DNA from: Planctopirus ephydatiae
GTDB taxonomy: Bacteria > Planctomycetota > Planctomycetia > Planctomycetales > Planctomycetaceae
Length of the DNA stretch: 64,000 nucleotides
Direction of reading: 5' to 3'
NCBI RefSeq assembly: GCF_007752345.1
Contig: NZ_CP036299.1
Span: forward strand, 4,932,001-4,996,000
Shown: piece by piece, positions 1 to 9,205 of the stretch
Layout of the letters: each line of letters begins with the position of its first letter
Position numbering within the stretch: position 1 is the stretch's first letter
Translations under genes and position numbers: made by a program
The notes under the pieces: model-generated
Seen by the model: only the letters and a program-made list of their open reading frames with translations
The model's database searches: none
What the model was told of the DNA's origin: nothing

Positions 1-656
1 GTGGTCACTTCCACCACCACGCCATCTTCCACAATCACCCGACACCCCTCGACCACCTTCCAATCACGAATTCGAAAGCGACTTGCGGCAGCTTTACTTC
101 CCGTGCTGACATCAGGTTCAAAGAGCCAGTCGACATCGATGACCTGCCGCTCTTGTTGAGGCTGGGGCGCCAGGCTGGCAGGCTTTACTTCCACGCGATC
201 TGGCTGATTCCCAGTCTCAGGTCGAACTGGCCCAGCTACAGGTCGAATTGGTGTCTCACCCGTGCCTACAGGTAAACGCACGGGTAAACTCACTGGGGGC
301 GGTGCCTGAGGCCCCACCGGGCAAGCCTTCAGAATCGCCTCAAGGTCACTCGTGACGACTTCAATCGACTGCACTGCCATCTTGAAGTTCGTATGATCAC
401 TGATCCGGGTCGCATCCTCTCGAAACTGTCTGACACTCGCCTTGAACTTCGACAGCTTGCGTCGCAGCATCAGCAGATATTTTTCCGGGTTCTCAATCTG
501 AGTCTCGAGGGCGCGAGACAGATCAAACACACTGCGGACGATCCCCATCAGTTCTGGAAAGTCTTCGCACTCGGGCGAGTGCTTGATAAATGTGCGCACC
601 ATCCACGCGTGGGACATCAGTTGCTGACAGCGGTTCATGGCTTCGTGTGGCGTCAT
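1..656 (-). CDS. Hypothetical protein, 3' part cut by left edge
   Basis: An open reading frame of about 218 codons starts at an ATG at 656 and runs without a stop off the left edge. The first residues are MTPHEAMNRC. The first ~110 residues are charged and look helical. Residues ~115-170 are rich in Pro, Val and Arg and look like a linker, and a more ordered segment follows (RDWKVVEGCRVIVEDG). There is no Shine-Dalgarno sequence close to the ATG; a purine stretch lies about 20 bases upstream. I do not recognise the family. Codon usage and uninterrupted length make it a real gene. It may share a transcript with the phosphatase at 866-1531. Confidence 0.75.
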   Translation of the reverse strand, partial: MTPHEAMNRCQQLMSHAWMVRTFIKHSPECEDFPELMGIVRSVFDLSRALETQIENPEKYLLMLRRKLSKFKASVRQFREDATRISDHTNFKMAVQSIEVVTSDLEAILKACPVGPQAPPPVSLPVRLPVGTGETPIRPVAGPVRPETGNQPDRVEVKPASLAPQPQQERQVIDVDWLFEPDVSTGSKAAASRFRIRDWKVVEGCRVIVEDGVVVEVT

Positions 657-663
657 ACAGCCA

Positions 664-876
664 TCATAACAACCGCATCACCCCCTCCGCGACCCGCCAC
701 TGCTCGTGTGCAAACTCAAGATCCATTTCGAAGCCCATGTTCCGCGTGCTCATAGTCGCGACGTCCGCAAAGTATGAAGACTCCGACGACGCATCGCAAA
801 GAGCCATGACTCCATGGAGGAATGTTGTGCCTGCCAGATGAATTTGATCACTTATATAATGCCGGCTATTTATCAT
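664..876 (-). CDS. Possible small ORF between two minus-strand genes
   Basis: This 70-codon frame starts inside the last codons of the phosphatase gene (an 11-base overlap) and stops 7 bases before the ATG at 656, so it would fit a coupled operon. It has no recognisable motif, signal peptide or membrane segment. Only its position supports it, and it could simply be spacer between the two neighbours. Confidence 0.25.
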   Translation of the reverse strand: MINSRHYISDQIHLAGTTFLHGVMALCDASSESSYFADVATMSTRNMGFEMDLEFAHEQWRVAEGVMRLL

Positions 877-1531
877 CCCGCAAAGCGTTCAGGACTGCGA
901 TTTGTTGACGATTCAGTCGCACCATGGGACGTCTGGAAATGACGTACCGCAGAGCATCATCAGGTGATTTTGAATGCCCACTCACCAGAAGGAGCGCGGC
1001 AGAAAACAGCCCCGTTCGGCCACGCCCCTCGGCGCAGTGAATGTAAATGTTTCCAGACAGCTTGGCCACGGTCATCGCCCACTCTCTCAATTGATCGACT
1101 GCTGGAACAGAACCGTCAAGGATTGGGAATGCGTGATAAGCAGCGGAGCGTGAGATACCCGGCTCGTTGAATTCACATGTAAGATCTATGACGTGATTGA
1201 TATTGCTCGGAAACTCGTGCAAAAGCAGGCGACGCCCGATAAATATTCCCTCCGTGAGCTGGTGAAAAGCTGGCTCTCTTTTTACGAGACGTAGTGAGTG
1301 CCATAAGAACCAGACAGAAAGGAGATAGGGTAAGAGAAACAAATGGGCGGACGGAGAGAGAACTCCTCGCGAGGATTTGCCGAAGACCGCTGGGCCAACA
1401 TGGAGATATCCTGCGGCGACAATACCGAGGCTAATTGCTTGCCACAATAAGATCCACCGCCAGCCTCCGTGAAGTACAGCCGACGCAACGAGCGATGTGG
1501 CGACAATCGCAAGCAGAACTCCGTATTTCAT
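866..1531 (-). CDS. Membrane-anchored dual-specificity/tyrosine phosphatase
   Basis: The 221-residue protein starts with three hydrophobic segments (about residues 5-22, 27-50 and 62-82), which anchor it in the inner membrane. A protein tyrosine phosphatase domain follows. The signature HCAEGRGRTG gives the CX5R loop with nucleophile C166 and R172, and D139 in FPILDG is a candidate general acid. Such enzymes remove phosphate from protein Tyr/Ser/Thr or from phospholipid-type substrates; the sequence does not show which. The catalytic domain should face the cytoplasm. The substrate is unknown and no kinase lies next to it. It may be cotranscribed with the gene cut by the left edge. Confidence 0.85.
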   Translation of the reverse strand: MKYGVLLAIVATSLVASAVLHGGWRWILLWQAISLGIVAAGYLHVGPAVFGKSSRGVLSPSAHLFLLPYLLSVWFLWHSLRLVKREPAFHQLTEGIFIGRRLLLHEFPSNINHVIDLTCEFNEPGISRSAAYHAFPILDGSVPAVDQLREWAMTVAKLSGNIYIHCAEGRGRTGLFSAALLLVSGHSKSPDDALRYVISRRPMVRLNRQQIAVLNALRDDK

Positions 1532-1693
1532 TGATCGTCCAGTTCTGCCTGATTAACTCTGATATCAATAGAACAATACGATGATTCCTACTGCTGAAAA
1601 TCACTCACCGTGAAAATGGGACAACTGAATTTTCTTTACTTCTTCGCCCCAACGAACAATTCCACGAGTCTCAGAAAACGCTTTAAAAGTTTG

Positions 1694-1779
1694 CACCACG
1701 AAGGACACGAAGAGCACGAAGGAAATTAGAGGAAAATTCCACAGGAGAATGTGCAGCGGCAGGCGGGAACCTGCCCTAC
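1694..1779. repeat. Two dispersed repeat units in intergenic DNA
   Basis: The gap 1532-1821 has no gene. At 1694-1722 lies a unit built on ACCACGAAGG..CGAAGAGCACG that recurs in reverse orientation at 46153-46181, with two differences by eye. At 1758-1779 lies a palindromic unit (GGCAGGCGGGAACCTGCC) that recurs in reverse orientation at 4946-4967, with one difference over 22 bases. Both look like dispersed extragenic elements. Confidence 0.6.
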
Positions 1780-1821
1780 TTCAGAATCGGTAGAGAGCAG
1801 CTGGCAGTTTATAAATAGACT

Positions 1822-2637
1822 TCACGAGTGATGAGCGGCGGCGGCGAGTTGCTCGGCGAACTGTTGGATCGAAGTCAATGACTTTTCAAAGCCTGCGGGA
1901 GTTTCGGCACCGTCCAGATGCCTCACAATGGCAGAACCTACAATCGCACCGTCGGCTTTCCCGCGAAGGGCTTCAATCTGGGCCGCCTGGCTGACACCAA
2001 AGCCCACGCACAAGGGAAGCTGCGTCTTTTCACGCAGGAGCTTAAGTCCAGCCTCGATCTCGTGGGCGGCGGCATCGCGCACGCCCGTCGTGCCAGCGAC
2101 GGCTATGCAGTAAATGAACCCCGAGGCTGTTGCCAGAATCTTGTCCATCCGGGCTGCGGGTGTCGTGGGAGCGACCAGTTGAATCAGATCAATGCCGAAC
2201 TCTTTCGTGAGTACAGCAAACTCTGTGGCTTCATCCCCGGGGAGATCGGGAACAATCAAACCGGCAAAGCCAGCCTTCTTCGCGGATTCCAGAAAGGACC
2301 TGGTGCCTGCGCGGAAGATGATGGCAAACGACACCATCCCCACGAGGGGTGTCGAAATTGTTTTCGAAGCCTGCTCGATGGTCGCGAACAGATCGGTCAG
2401 TTTGAGATGCTTCCCTAATGCTCGAGTATAAGACGATTGAATCACCGGGCCATCGGCAATCGGGTCGCTATACGGGAACCCGATTTCAATGAGATCGGCT
2501 CCGGCAGTTGAGAGTGTCTGAATCAGCCGGATGGTCGAGGGGAGATCGGGATCCCCAGCGGCAATGAACGGAATGAAAGACATTTCTCCCGCAAGACGCC
2601 GGGCGGAAAGTGCTTTGGTGATTGGTGATTCGGACAT
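1822..2637 (-). CDS. trpA: Tryptophan synthase alpha chain
   Basis: TrpA cleaves indole-3-glycerol phosphate to indole and glyceraldehyde-3-phosphate and passes indole to TrpB in the cytoplasmic alpha2-beta2 complex. The TIM-barrel protein shows the catalytic glutamate in LIEIGFPYSDP and the catalytic aspartate in SDPIADGP, plus the phosphate-binding end (VGFGVS, GAIVGSAIV). I chose the ATG at 2637 (MSESPITKAL), the usual TrpA start; an in-frame ATG at 2670 would add 11 unconserved residues. It lies 102 bases downstream of trpB on the same strand, the classical trpBA pair. No other trp genes are nearby, so the pathway is split in this genome. Confidence 0.97.
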   Translation of the reverse strand: MSESPITKALSARRLAGEMSFIPFIAAGDPDLPSTIRLIQTLSTAGADLIEIGFPYSDPIADGPVIQSSYTRALGKHLKLTDLFATIEQASKTISTPLVGMVSFAIIFRAGTRSFLESAKKAGFAGLIVPDLPGDEATEFAVLTKEFGIDLIQLVAPTTPAARMDKILATASGFIYCIAVAGTTGVRDAAAHEIEAGLKLLREKTQLPLCVGFGVSQAAQIEALRGKADGAIVGSAIVRHLDGAETPAGFEKSLTSIQQFAEQLAAAAHHS

Positions 2638-2739
2638 GAAACAGCTTCTCGAAGGAGGTTCTGTCGCCAAAAAAGATGTACCCGCAAGAGGAGCGACTGC
2701 TGGCCAGTGAAGGTCGCCATCAGTCTTGCGAACATATCA

Positions 2740-3957
2740 TCAAATCTGCTGGCCGGTGAGCCGGGCGACTTCATTGAGGTCTTTATCGCCCCGGCCCGAA
2801 AGGCAGACGACGATCGATTCGTCCGGCGACATTTCACTGGCCCGTTTGAGTGTGTACGAGATGGCGTGAGATGTTTCGAGTGCTGGAAGAATGCCCTCCG
2901 TTCGTGCCATCAGTTGCATGGCCGCCAGAGCCTCGTCATCGCTGCAACTGGTGTACTGCACGCGGCCTGAATCTTTCCAGTAGGCATGTTCGGGGCCGAC
3001 ACCGGGATAATCGAGCCCGGCAGAAACCGAATGGACATCCGATGTCTGGCCATCTTCATCCTGCAAAACGTAGCTGTAGCTGCCATGCAGAATCCCTTTG
3101 TTTCCAAACGAAAGAGCACTGGCATGATCGCCGGGCTTGGGGCTGCGGCCGCCCGCTTCAACGCCGGTAATCCGCACCGATTCGTCGTCAACAAAGGGAT
3201 AAAACATACCGGCAGCGTTCGAGCCACCACCCACACAGGCCACGATCTCTGTCGGTAATCCACCGATCATCTCGAAACATTGAGCACGGGCTTCCCGGCC
3301 AATCACTGATTGGAAATCGCGAACAATCATCGGAAAGGGGTGCGGCCCAACGACCGATCCAATGATGTAATGCGTATTCTTGACCGAAGACATCCAGTCG
3401 CGCATGGCTTCGTTAATGGCGTCACGTAAAGTTCGCGAACCCGATGTCACCGGTCGAACTTCGGCTCCCATCGTCCGCATGATGAAGACATTCAGTTTCT
3501 GTCGGCGCACATCTTCTTCGCCCATAAAGACTGTGCAGGGAATGCCAAAGTGAGCACAGGCTGTTGCAGTGGCGACACCGTGCTGGCCAGCACCTGTTTC
3601 GGCAATGATCCGGGTCTTGCCCATCCGCATCGTCAGGAGAGCCTGCCCGAGAGCATTGTTGATCTTATGGGCACCCGTGTGATTGAGATCTTCCCGCTTG
3701 AAATAAATCTTCGCACCACCGCTCATGCGGGTGAGTCGTTCGGCGAAGTAGAGCGGGTTAGGCCGGCCCACAAAGTGCTTGAGTAAACCTTCAAGTGTTG
3801 CAGCAAACTCGGGGTCTTTTCGAGCACTCTCGTATGCCTGAGCCAGTTCTTCCAGGGCGTACATCAAGGTCTCAGGGACAAATCGTCTCCCGAACTCCCC
3901 AAAACGCCCCTGGGCATCGGGAACCTGAGAGATCGGATGAGTGATGGCTGCCGACAT
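2740..3957 (-). CDS. trpB: Tryptophan synthase beta chain
   Basis: TrpB condenses indole with L-serine to tryptophan using pyridoxal phosphate. The 405-residue protein has the PLP lysine in [12 protein letters not shown] (K98), the glycine-rich phosphate loop [12 protein letters not shown], and the canonical N-terminus [16 protein letters not shown]. Its length is normal for the TrpB1 type that pairs with TrpA. It is the first gene of trpBA and begins about 180 bases after the pyrH stop on the same strand. No leader peptide or terminator/antiterminator pair was seen in that gap. Confidence 0.98.
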   Translation of the reverse strand: MSAAITHPISQVPDAQGRFGEFGRRFVPETLMYALEELAQAYESARKDPEFAATLEGLLKHFVGRPNPLYFAERLTRMSGGAKIYFKREDLNHTGAHKINNALGQALLTMRMGKTRIIAETGAGQHGVATATACAHFGIPCTVFMGEEDVRRQKLNVFIMRTMGAEVRPVTSGSRTLRDAINEAMRDWMSSVKNTHYIIGSVVGPHPFPMIVRDFQSVIGREARAQCFEMIGGLPTEIVACVGGGSNAAGMFYPFVDDESVRITGVEAGGRSPKPGDHASALSFGNKGILHGSYSYVLQDEDGQTSDVHSVSAGLDYPGVGPEHAYWKDSGRVQYTSCSDDEALAAMQLMARTEGILPALETSHAISYTLKRASEMSPDESIVVCLSGRGDKDLNEVARLTGQQI

Positions 3958-4138
3958 ATTGACGTCGCTCTCTTCCTCTAAACTACTTCTTCACCCGCTG
4001 ATGACTTATCGCACTAGGAAGTATTCCGTGCGTTCGCACGATTTCCACCCGGAACAGGGTTCTCTTTCGTCAAAACTCACCCAGGCTAGCGATTGACGAC
4101 TTCAGACACCTGGTCCTGCTGATTAACTCGCTGGCTGA

Positions 4139-4918
4139 TTAACTGACAGGCTGACTACCAGAGTTCAACTCGGAAACCGTCGAAACACGGGTTCCCAGAC
4201 GTTCGCCAGCAATGGCCCGCTCGATCGTGCCCGATTTCTGATAGTTGAGAACCACAATCGGGATATTCTGCTCCATGCAGTGATGAATCGCCTGAGCATC
4301 CATCACCCCCAGATTCTGCCGCAGCACATCCTGGAAGGAAATTTCACTGTATTTGACGGCATGCGGATTCTTGAGAGGATCGGATGAATAGACACCATCA
4401 ACTCGAGTGGCCTTGATCAGCAGTGTGGCATCAATTTCGCGGGAACGCAGGGCGGCTGCCGTATCCGTCGTCACGAAGGGACTCCCTGTGCCGGCAGCGA
4501 GAATCACGACTCGGCCCTTTTCCAGATGGCGAATGCAGCGCCGCCGGATAAATGGTTCGGCCACGCCTTCCATACGAATGGCCGATTGCAACCGTGCAGG
4601 GACACCCAGACTTTCCAGAGTATCCAGCAGTGCCAGGCCATTAATCACTGTCGCCAGCATACCCATGTAATGTGCTGTGGCTGGTAAAATTGTCTGCTTG
4701 AAGCCATCGAGATCGCGACCGCGCAGGATATTCCCACCGCCACAAACGACTGCCAGTTGCACGCCGGAAGCAACAACTCGCTTAATCTGCTCGGCAATCA
4801 GCACAATCTCGGGAACACTGAGTCCTGACTGGCCCGATTGACAAAAACTCTCACCACTCAGCTTCAGGAGCACGCGCTGGATGGGTGGCTTGGATGTGCT
4901 GCTGAGCGATGTGGGCAT
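4139..4918 (-). CDS. pyrH: UMP kinase
   Basis: PyrH phosphorylates UMP to UDP with ATP in the cytoplasm, in de novo pyrimidine synthesis. The amino-acid-kinase fold shows the P-loop start VLLKLSGES, the GGGN motif ([10 protein letters not shown]), the UMP-binding stretch ([15 protein letters not shown]) and the usual hexameric UMPK length. I chose the ATG at 4918 (MPTSLSS); the in-frame ATG at 4969 would add a tail that overlaps a dispersed GTAGGGCAGG repeat unit. It is the third gene of the rpsB-tsf-pyrH block, an order conserved in many bacteria, here without frr directly after it. Confidence 0.96.
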   Translation of the reverse strand: MPTSLSSTSKPPIQRVLLKLSGESFCQSGQSGLSVPEIVLIAEQIKRVVASGVQLAVVCGGGNILRGRDLDGFKQTILPATAHYMGMLATVINGLALLDTLESLGVPARLQSAIRMEGVAEPFIRRRCIRHLEKGRVVILAAGTGSPFVTTDTAAALRSREIDATLLIKATRVDGVYSSDPLKNPHAVKYSEISFQDVLRQNLGVMDAQAIHHCMEQNIPIVVLNYQKSGTIERAIAGERLGTRVSTVSELNSGSQPVS

Positions 4919-4945
4919 GGCGGCTTCCGTTGATCTTGGCAGAAT

Positions 4946-4967
4946 GTAGGGCAGGCTCCCGCCTGCC
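4946..4967. repeat. Dispersed palindromic repeat GTAGGGCAGG..CCTGCC
   Basis: This 22-base unit just upstream of the pyrH start is the reverse complement of the unit at 1758-1779 with one difference. It lies between tsf and pyrH and can fold as GGCAGG/CCTGCC. Confidence 0.6.
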
Positions 4968-5129
4968 AATTAATGTCTTGTCTCAGAATATGGGTGCATG
5001 CCGAAGACTTTATGCACCCTGCTTCAAAAACCATGTTATGAAAAAAGGAACAGCGGAGGGTACCCATTCCGGATGCCCCCCGCTGCAAATTCAACAATTC
5101 TCAGGTGTGGAGTTCACCACGGGGGTCAA

Positions 5130-5966
5130 TTAATTACCAATGACCCAGCGAGTAAACCCGGCAGCCTTGAATCCCTGCTCCGCCAATGCCTGGCTGACAG
5201 ACTTGCTGTCATCCTTGGCAAAGGGCTGCTCGACGAGCACACCCTGCTCGACATAGAAATTCTTGAGGCGGCCTTCCACAATCTTCTCGACCACGGCTGC
5301 CGGCTTGCCACTCTTGAGAGCTTCTTCCGTCAGTTTGGCTCGTTCAGCAGCAACAAGTTCCTCTGGCAGTTCGGTCGGATGTGTCGCCTTAGGCTTGAGT
5401 GCAGCAATGTGCATAGCAACATCACGCAGAACTTCAGACGACTTGCCGGCTCCTTCAGCCCGGAACAAGACGCCGTTTTTCTTGTCGTGATGAACGTAAC
5501 CACCCACAGGGCCAGTGACTCGTGCGATCTTGGCCAGCACCATCTTCTCGCGAATCTTGTTGACCACTTCGCCCAGCAGTTCGTTCAACGATTGACCAGG
5601 ACGATCAGGGGCTGCCTGTGCCAGCAATTCTTCCGGAGTCGCTGCACCTGGCCCATTCAGCAATTGCTTGATGCACTGGTTGGCCAAAAAGTTGAAGTCT
5701 TCCGATACAGCCACTGGTGCCGATTCGCACTGCAGTTCAATCATGGCGGCTTCGCTGCCATCAGGCTTGATCTCGATAACAATCAAACCTTCCTGCGTTG
5801 AATTTTCCGACCGCTTGACCATCACCTTCTTGCCCCACTCCTTGAGCAGAGCCAGCGCCTTTTCCTGATCGCCACCGGCTTCAGTCAAAGCCTTTTTGCA
5901 GTCCATCATGGGCAGGTCGGTCATTTCGCGTAACTGTTTTACAGCGGCTGCCGTAATTTCCGCCAT
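5130..5966 (-). CDS. tsf: Elongation factor Ts
   Basis: EF-Ts exchanges GDP for GTP on EF-Tu. The 278-residue protein has the N-terminal UBA-like domain (VKQLREMTDLPMMDCKKAL, residues ~9-27) and the core with the TDF-like segment (VSEDFNFLANQ). A good Shine-Dalgarno sequence (AGGAGAG, 3 bases before the ATG at 5966) supports the start. It lies 350 bases downstream of rpsB on the same strand and upstream of pyrH. Residues DLP replace the more common GAG before MMDCKKAL, a difference I regard as lineage variation. Confidence 0.97.
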   Translation of the reverse strand: MAEITAAAVKQLREMTDLPMMDCKKALTEAGGDQEKALALLKEWGKKVMVKRSENSTQEGLIVIEIKPDGSEAAMIELQCESAPVAVSEDFNFLANQCIKQLLNGPGAATPEELLAQAAPDRPGQSLNELLGEVVNKIREKMVLAKIARVTGPVGGYVHHDKKNGVLFRAEGAGKSSEVLRDVAMHIAALKPKATHPTELPEELVAAERAKLTEEALKSGKPAAVVEKIVEGRLKNFYVEQGVLVEQPFAKDDSKSVSQALAEQGFKAAGFTRWVIGN

Positions 5967-6316
5967 CTTCTCTCTCCTGTCGGGACAAGCCGAATCAATC
6001 TCGTTAAATGAAGTCAGTCACTCGATTATGAGGCTGACATCTTGAATTCTCTCACGCTCCAGCTCACCAGCCGGTCGCAACTGATTTGGGTATCAATGCT
6101 CTGAAATCAGAATCAAAAACTGGTCGATTCTGGATTCCAGACTCAAATATGAGCCTTTGGGTTCATTTGCAAAAGTAACTTCTGGCAAAGAAACCAATTC
6201 TTCGCCAGAAGTCCACAAATCACATTCCTGCTCCCAGTCGAAACTGGCGGGTCTTTGATCAGCCAGTTGCACTCGAAACCTGAACCGTCACTCGCAGTAT
6301 TTCCGCCCGAATGAGC
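5967..6316. other. Intergenic between rpsB and tsf, no gene seen
   Basis: This 350-base spacer is unusually long for an rpsB-tsf pair. I see no open frame with coding character and no strong terminator, so it may hold a second promoter for tsf, but I cannot point to convincing -35/-10 boxes. Confidence 0.4.
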
Positions 6317-7060
6317 TTACAGCGATGGACGTGGCTTCAGCTGCTCTTCGACCATAGGCTCCACCTTTTCCTGTGGCAGAACGCTCTTGCCTTCTAGAAT
6401 CGATTCTGTCAGGTGCTGCAGGACCAGTTGAATCGAGCGGATGCTGTCGTCGTTGCCGGGAATGGGCAGATCGACCTGATCAGGATCGCAATCCGTATCC
6501 AGCAGAGCAATCGTCTTGATGCCCACGAGTTTGGCCTCGTGCAAGGCGTTGTGCTCTTTGCGGGGATCGACAATCACCATCGCCTCGGGCAGACGGTTCA
6601 TATTTCGCAGACCGTCGAGGTTGCGTGTCATCTTGGTGCGTTCGCGGAGCAACGTCGAACGCCGCTTCTTCGAATAAGTCTCGATCTCGCCCGATTCAAA
6701 GAGCTGATCCAGCTCTTCCAGACGCTTGATACGACCACGAATCGTGCGGAAGTTCGTAAAGACACCACCCAGCCAGCGGTAATCGACGAATGGCATGCCA
6801 GCCTGATTGGCATACTCACGGATAGCATCCGAAGCCTGCTTTTTGGTGCCGCAGAACAGAATCAGGCTGCCTTGGGAAGCCACTTTCTGCAGGTATCGCT
6901 TGGCTCGCAACAGACCGCGAACCGTTTCCTTGATGTCGATGATATGGATCAGATTGCGGCGGCCGTAGATGTAAGGCCGCATTTTGGGATTCCAGCGGCT
7001 GGTACGGTGACCGTAATGAATCCCGGCTTCAAGAAAATCCTTGACGACAATATCGCTCAT
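6317..7060 (-). CDS. rpsB: 30S ribosomal protein S2
   Basis: S2 binds the 30S body next to S1. The protein begins [18 protein letters not shown], the normal S2 start, and contains RYLGG-type sequence ([15 protein letters not shown]) and the conserved [12 protein letters not shown] segment. I chose the ATG at 7060; the frame could open at a TTG at 7072, but that adds only four residues, and GGGTGA lies 5-10 bases before the ATG. It is the first gene of rpsB-tsf-pyrH. The C-terminus carries a short Pro/Glu-rich tail. Confidence 0.97.
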   Translation of the reverse strand: MSDIVVKDFLEAGIHYGHRTSRWNPKMRPYIYGRRNLIHIIDIKETVRGLLRAKRYLQKVASQGSLILFCGTKKQASDAIREYANQAGMPFVDYRWLGGVFTNFRTIRGRIKRLEELDQLFESGEIETYSKKRRSTLLRERTKMTRNLDGLRNMNRLPEAMVIVDPRKEHNALHEAKLVGIKTIALLDTDCDPDQVDLPIPGNDDSIRSIQLVLQHLTESILEGKSVLPQEKVEPMVEEQLKPRPSL

Positions 7061-7304
7061 GAAATCACCCAACTACTGCCGTTTTAAGGCAGGGCTCGAT
7101 CACTGAGAAACGAGTGCAGCAACATTGCCACTCTCCTCGCCGGCCGACGTGGGAGCCTCCCAGTCACCGCCAAAAGCCATGCAGGCACAGCTTTCGGTTC
7201 TGAATTGATATGTACTTATGGTAGTCTGCCGCCAGAAGACCGTCAAACCTGCCATCGCAATTAAGTGCACGCTTGTTTATATTCGGCACGCATTTCGCGC
7301 GAAA

Positions 7305-8204
7305 TCATTCTCCGTGAACCTCCCCGGCATTCCTGGTGGCCAGGAGCGGCAGGATTTCCGCGGATTCATACGCCATGAACCGCACACTGCCATCGCAGAA
7401 TAAAAAGTTCCCACCCCCGGCATGCAGGCTCCAGAAGTGGAGGGCATCGCAAAGTTCGTCGAGTCGGCCCGGTGCAAAGGGATATTGTTTGTCCGGGCAA
7501 TGACCATCGGTAACAAATTTGTTGTGCGGCGACTGGGCCACTCGCTCTTCAACACCCAGTAGCATGTCGGCTGAACCACTCCCTTCCTGACCAACTCCAG
7601 TATACCACCAGCCAAAATTGTGATCCGGACTCGGCGGACGCTCGCCCACACACAAGGTCTGGCTCGTGCCGCGGGTCATGTCAGAAAACCGGATCACTTG
7701 GTCGAAAATCAGCACACCGTCCGAGGTCATATGGTTTCTTCCCATAACTCCCAGGTAGCTCGTGAGGGCGACAAAACCTCCATCAAGCGTTGAGGCACTC
7801 CGAATTTTTGACGCTCGCTCGTCAAGAGGGCAGACATAAGCCGGCACAACCTGGGCAAACGGATAATGGGGCGGATTCGCGTAGGGACTGGCTGTCATCT
7901 GATAAGCGGCTTGAGACTCATGCCAGAGCGTGGCCTGTTCGAGATGGGGCAGGATGGGAATCATCCAGGACATGGAATGCTGTTTGGGATTGGTTTTTAA
8001 GCCGGTCTTGCCCACAGGCAACTGGCGATGCGACGCTTCGAACGTGTGGAGTGCCAGACCAATCTGCTTAAGCTTGTTCTGACATTCCAGACGTTTGGCG
8101 GCATGGCGTGACCACTGGACGGCGGGGAGCGTGATGGCGACCAACAGGCCAATGATTCCGATCGCGACGAGCAGTTCGATTAATGTGAAGCCGGGGCGAT
8201 TCAT
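7305..8204 (-). CDS. DUF1559 pseudopilin-like protein
   Basis: The protein begins MNRPGFTLIELLVAIGIIG, a type IV prepilin/pseudopilin signal with the cleavage site after Gly and Glu at +5. A hydrophobic helix follows, then the planctomycete DUF1559 (SBP_bac_10) domain, recognised by CQNKLKQIGLALH near residue 48 and the C-terminal FCDGSVRFM motif. The family is hugely expanded in Planctomycetota and thought to be exported by a type II/IV pilin-like route; individual functions are unknown. Its ATG overlaps the stop of the upstream gene by four bases (ATGA), so translation is probably coupled. I chose the ATG at 8204 because the signal must be N-terminal. Confidence 0.93.
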   Translation of the reverse strand: MNRPGFTLIELLVAIGIIGLLVAITLPAVQWSRHAAKRLECQNKLKQIGLALHTFEASHRQLPVGKTGLKTNPKQHSMSWMIPILPHLEQATLWHESQAAYQMTASPYANPPHYPFAQVVPAYVCPLDERASKIRSASTLDGGFVALTSYLGVMGRNHMTSDGVLIFDQVIRFSDMTRGTSQTLCVGERPPSPDHNFGWWYTGVGQEGSGSADMLLGVEERVAQSPHNKFVTDGHCPDKQYPFAPGRLDELCDALHFWSLHAGGGNFLFCDGSVRFMAYESAEILPLLATRNAGEVHGE

Positions 8205-9205
8205 ACCGAGACTCTTTTCCAGCCCAGCCAGATAGCGACAACGAAACATCCTGCGACCACCCACCACCACCAGCTCATTCCCCGGGAGATCCCCTCCGGT
8301 TCTGGCAAGCCGTAATACGTTAAATACGCCTGCTCCTTGGGGAAGGGAGCGTCCCAGTTGTCGACGTTTAATACTGCTGTCTCGCTGGGAATGTCATTCC
8401 TGGAGATCCTCCATAATTGCCACGCCTCAAACTTCAACGGAAGTGTAAAATCGCCAACCTTACTCGGTTGACTATAAGAAAAGGAAAGGGGCCTTACATA
8501 GTTTTTACCGTCGAGTGTGTATTTCAATTCAAAATCCATTCGCGCAGGGCCAGAGGTTTCTGACTTTGTGAAATACAGTCGTGCCAAGGGAGGGAAGTCG
8601 ATCGGCCCCTTGCCTGTCTTTTGCTCTTCTGAAGCTTCGGGGAAGGCGATATCCAGCACATCGACTTCTTCGCCATTCCAGTTCTCCGTCCACGTTTTTG
8701 TGATGGAAACACCAGGTTCTTCCAGGCGATTGCGAATACCTACATTTGTACCAGAATGCTGAGAGAGCATCGCTTTGGGGTTGACCGTCAGTTCCGGCGG
8801 ATGATTTCGCCCTGGCGACAGCCTTTTTACGACCCAGCGACCACTATCGATTTTTTGCAGCATAGCGGCATACTCTGGATTACAGATCACGAGCCTGGTT
8901 ATTGTACTAGTTGCACCAGTAGGCGAGGGAGATTCACAGACATAATACCCTGGTTGGAACTTGTAACGTCCAATGGTGGTAGCGACTCGCTGATCCTGCG
9001 GATTCTCCGGATTCAGACGAATGGTGCGCTTCACCTCAAGCTGGAAACGATCCGGAAGCGCTGGAAGCTTCCAGCGATCGAAAAGCGATTCAGTAGTTAA
9101 AGATTTTGGAGAATTGTCATCACGGGCCGCGCTAATCTGCGATGACAACAGAGAAATGCAGACGATTGCTAATGATTTTGTTGAGAAACGCTGGATGTTG
9201 CTCAT
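8201..9205 (-). CDS. Exported protein with W-rich C-terminal anchor (paralogue B)
   Basis: The 334-residue protein has an N-terminal signal peptide (ending near SQISAARDD), about 280 extracytoplasmic residues and a C-terminal tail with the order PEPEG, SRGMS, WWWW, hydrophobic helix, then WKR. That layout (short motif, helix, basic end) resembles a C-terminal anchoring or sorting signal. The neighbour at 9202-10197 is a paralogue with the same tail. The start ATG overlaps the upstream stop by four bases. The family is not one I can name. Within the operon it lies between the pseudopilin gene and paralogue A and is probably expressed with both. Confidence 0.85.
   Translation of the reverse strand: MSNIQRFSTKSLAIVCISLLSSQISAARDDNSPKSLTTESLFDRWKLPALPDRFQLEVKRTIRLNPENPQDQRVATTIGRYKFQPGYYVCESPSPTGATSTITRLVICNPEYAAMLQKIDSGRWVVKRLSPGRNHPPELTVNPKAMLSQHSGTNVGIRNRLEEPGVSITKTWTENWNGEEVDVLDIAFPEASEEQKTGKGPIDFPPLARLYFTKSETSGPARMDFELKYTLDGKNYVRPLSFSYSQPSKVGDFTLPLKFEAWQLWRISRNDIPSETAVLNVDNWDAPFPKEQAYLTYYGLPEPEGISRGMSWWWWVVAGCFVVAIWLGWKRVSV

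Noticed and set aside
393-755. Plus-strand frame of 120 codons at the left edge
   Set aside because: It is antisense to a long uninterrupted minus-strand frame (1-656) with better coding character, and it has no family signature.
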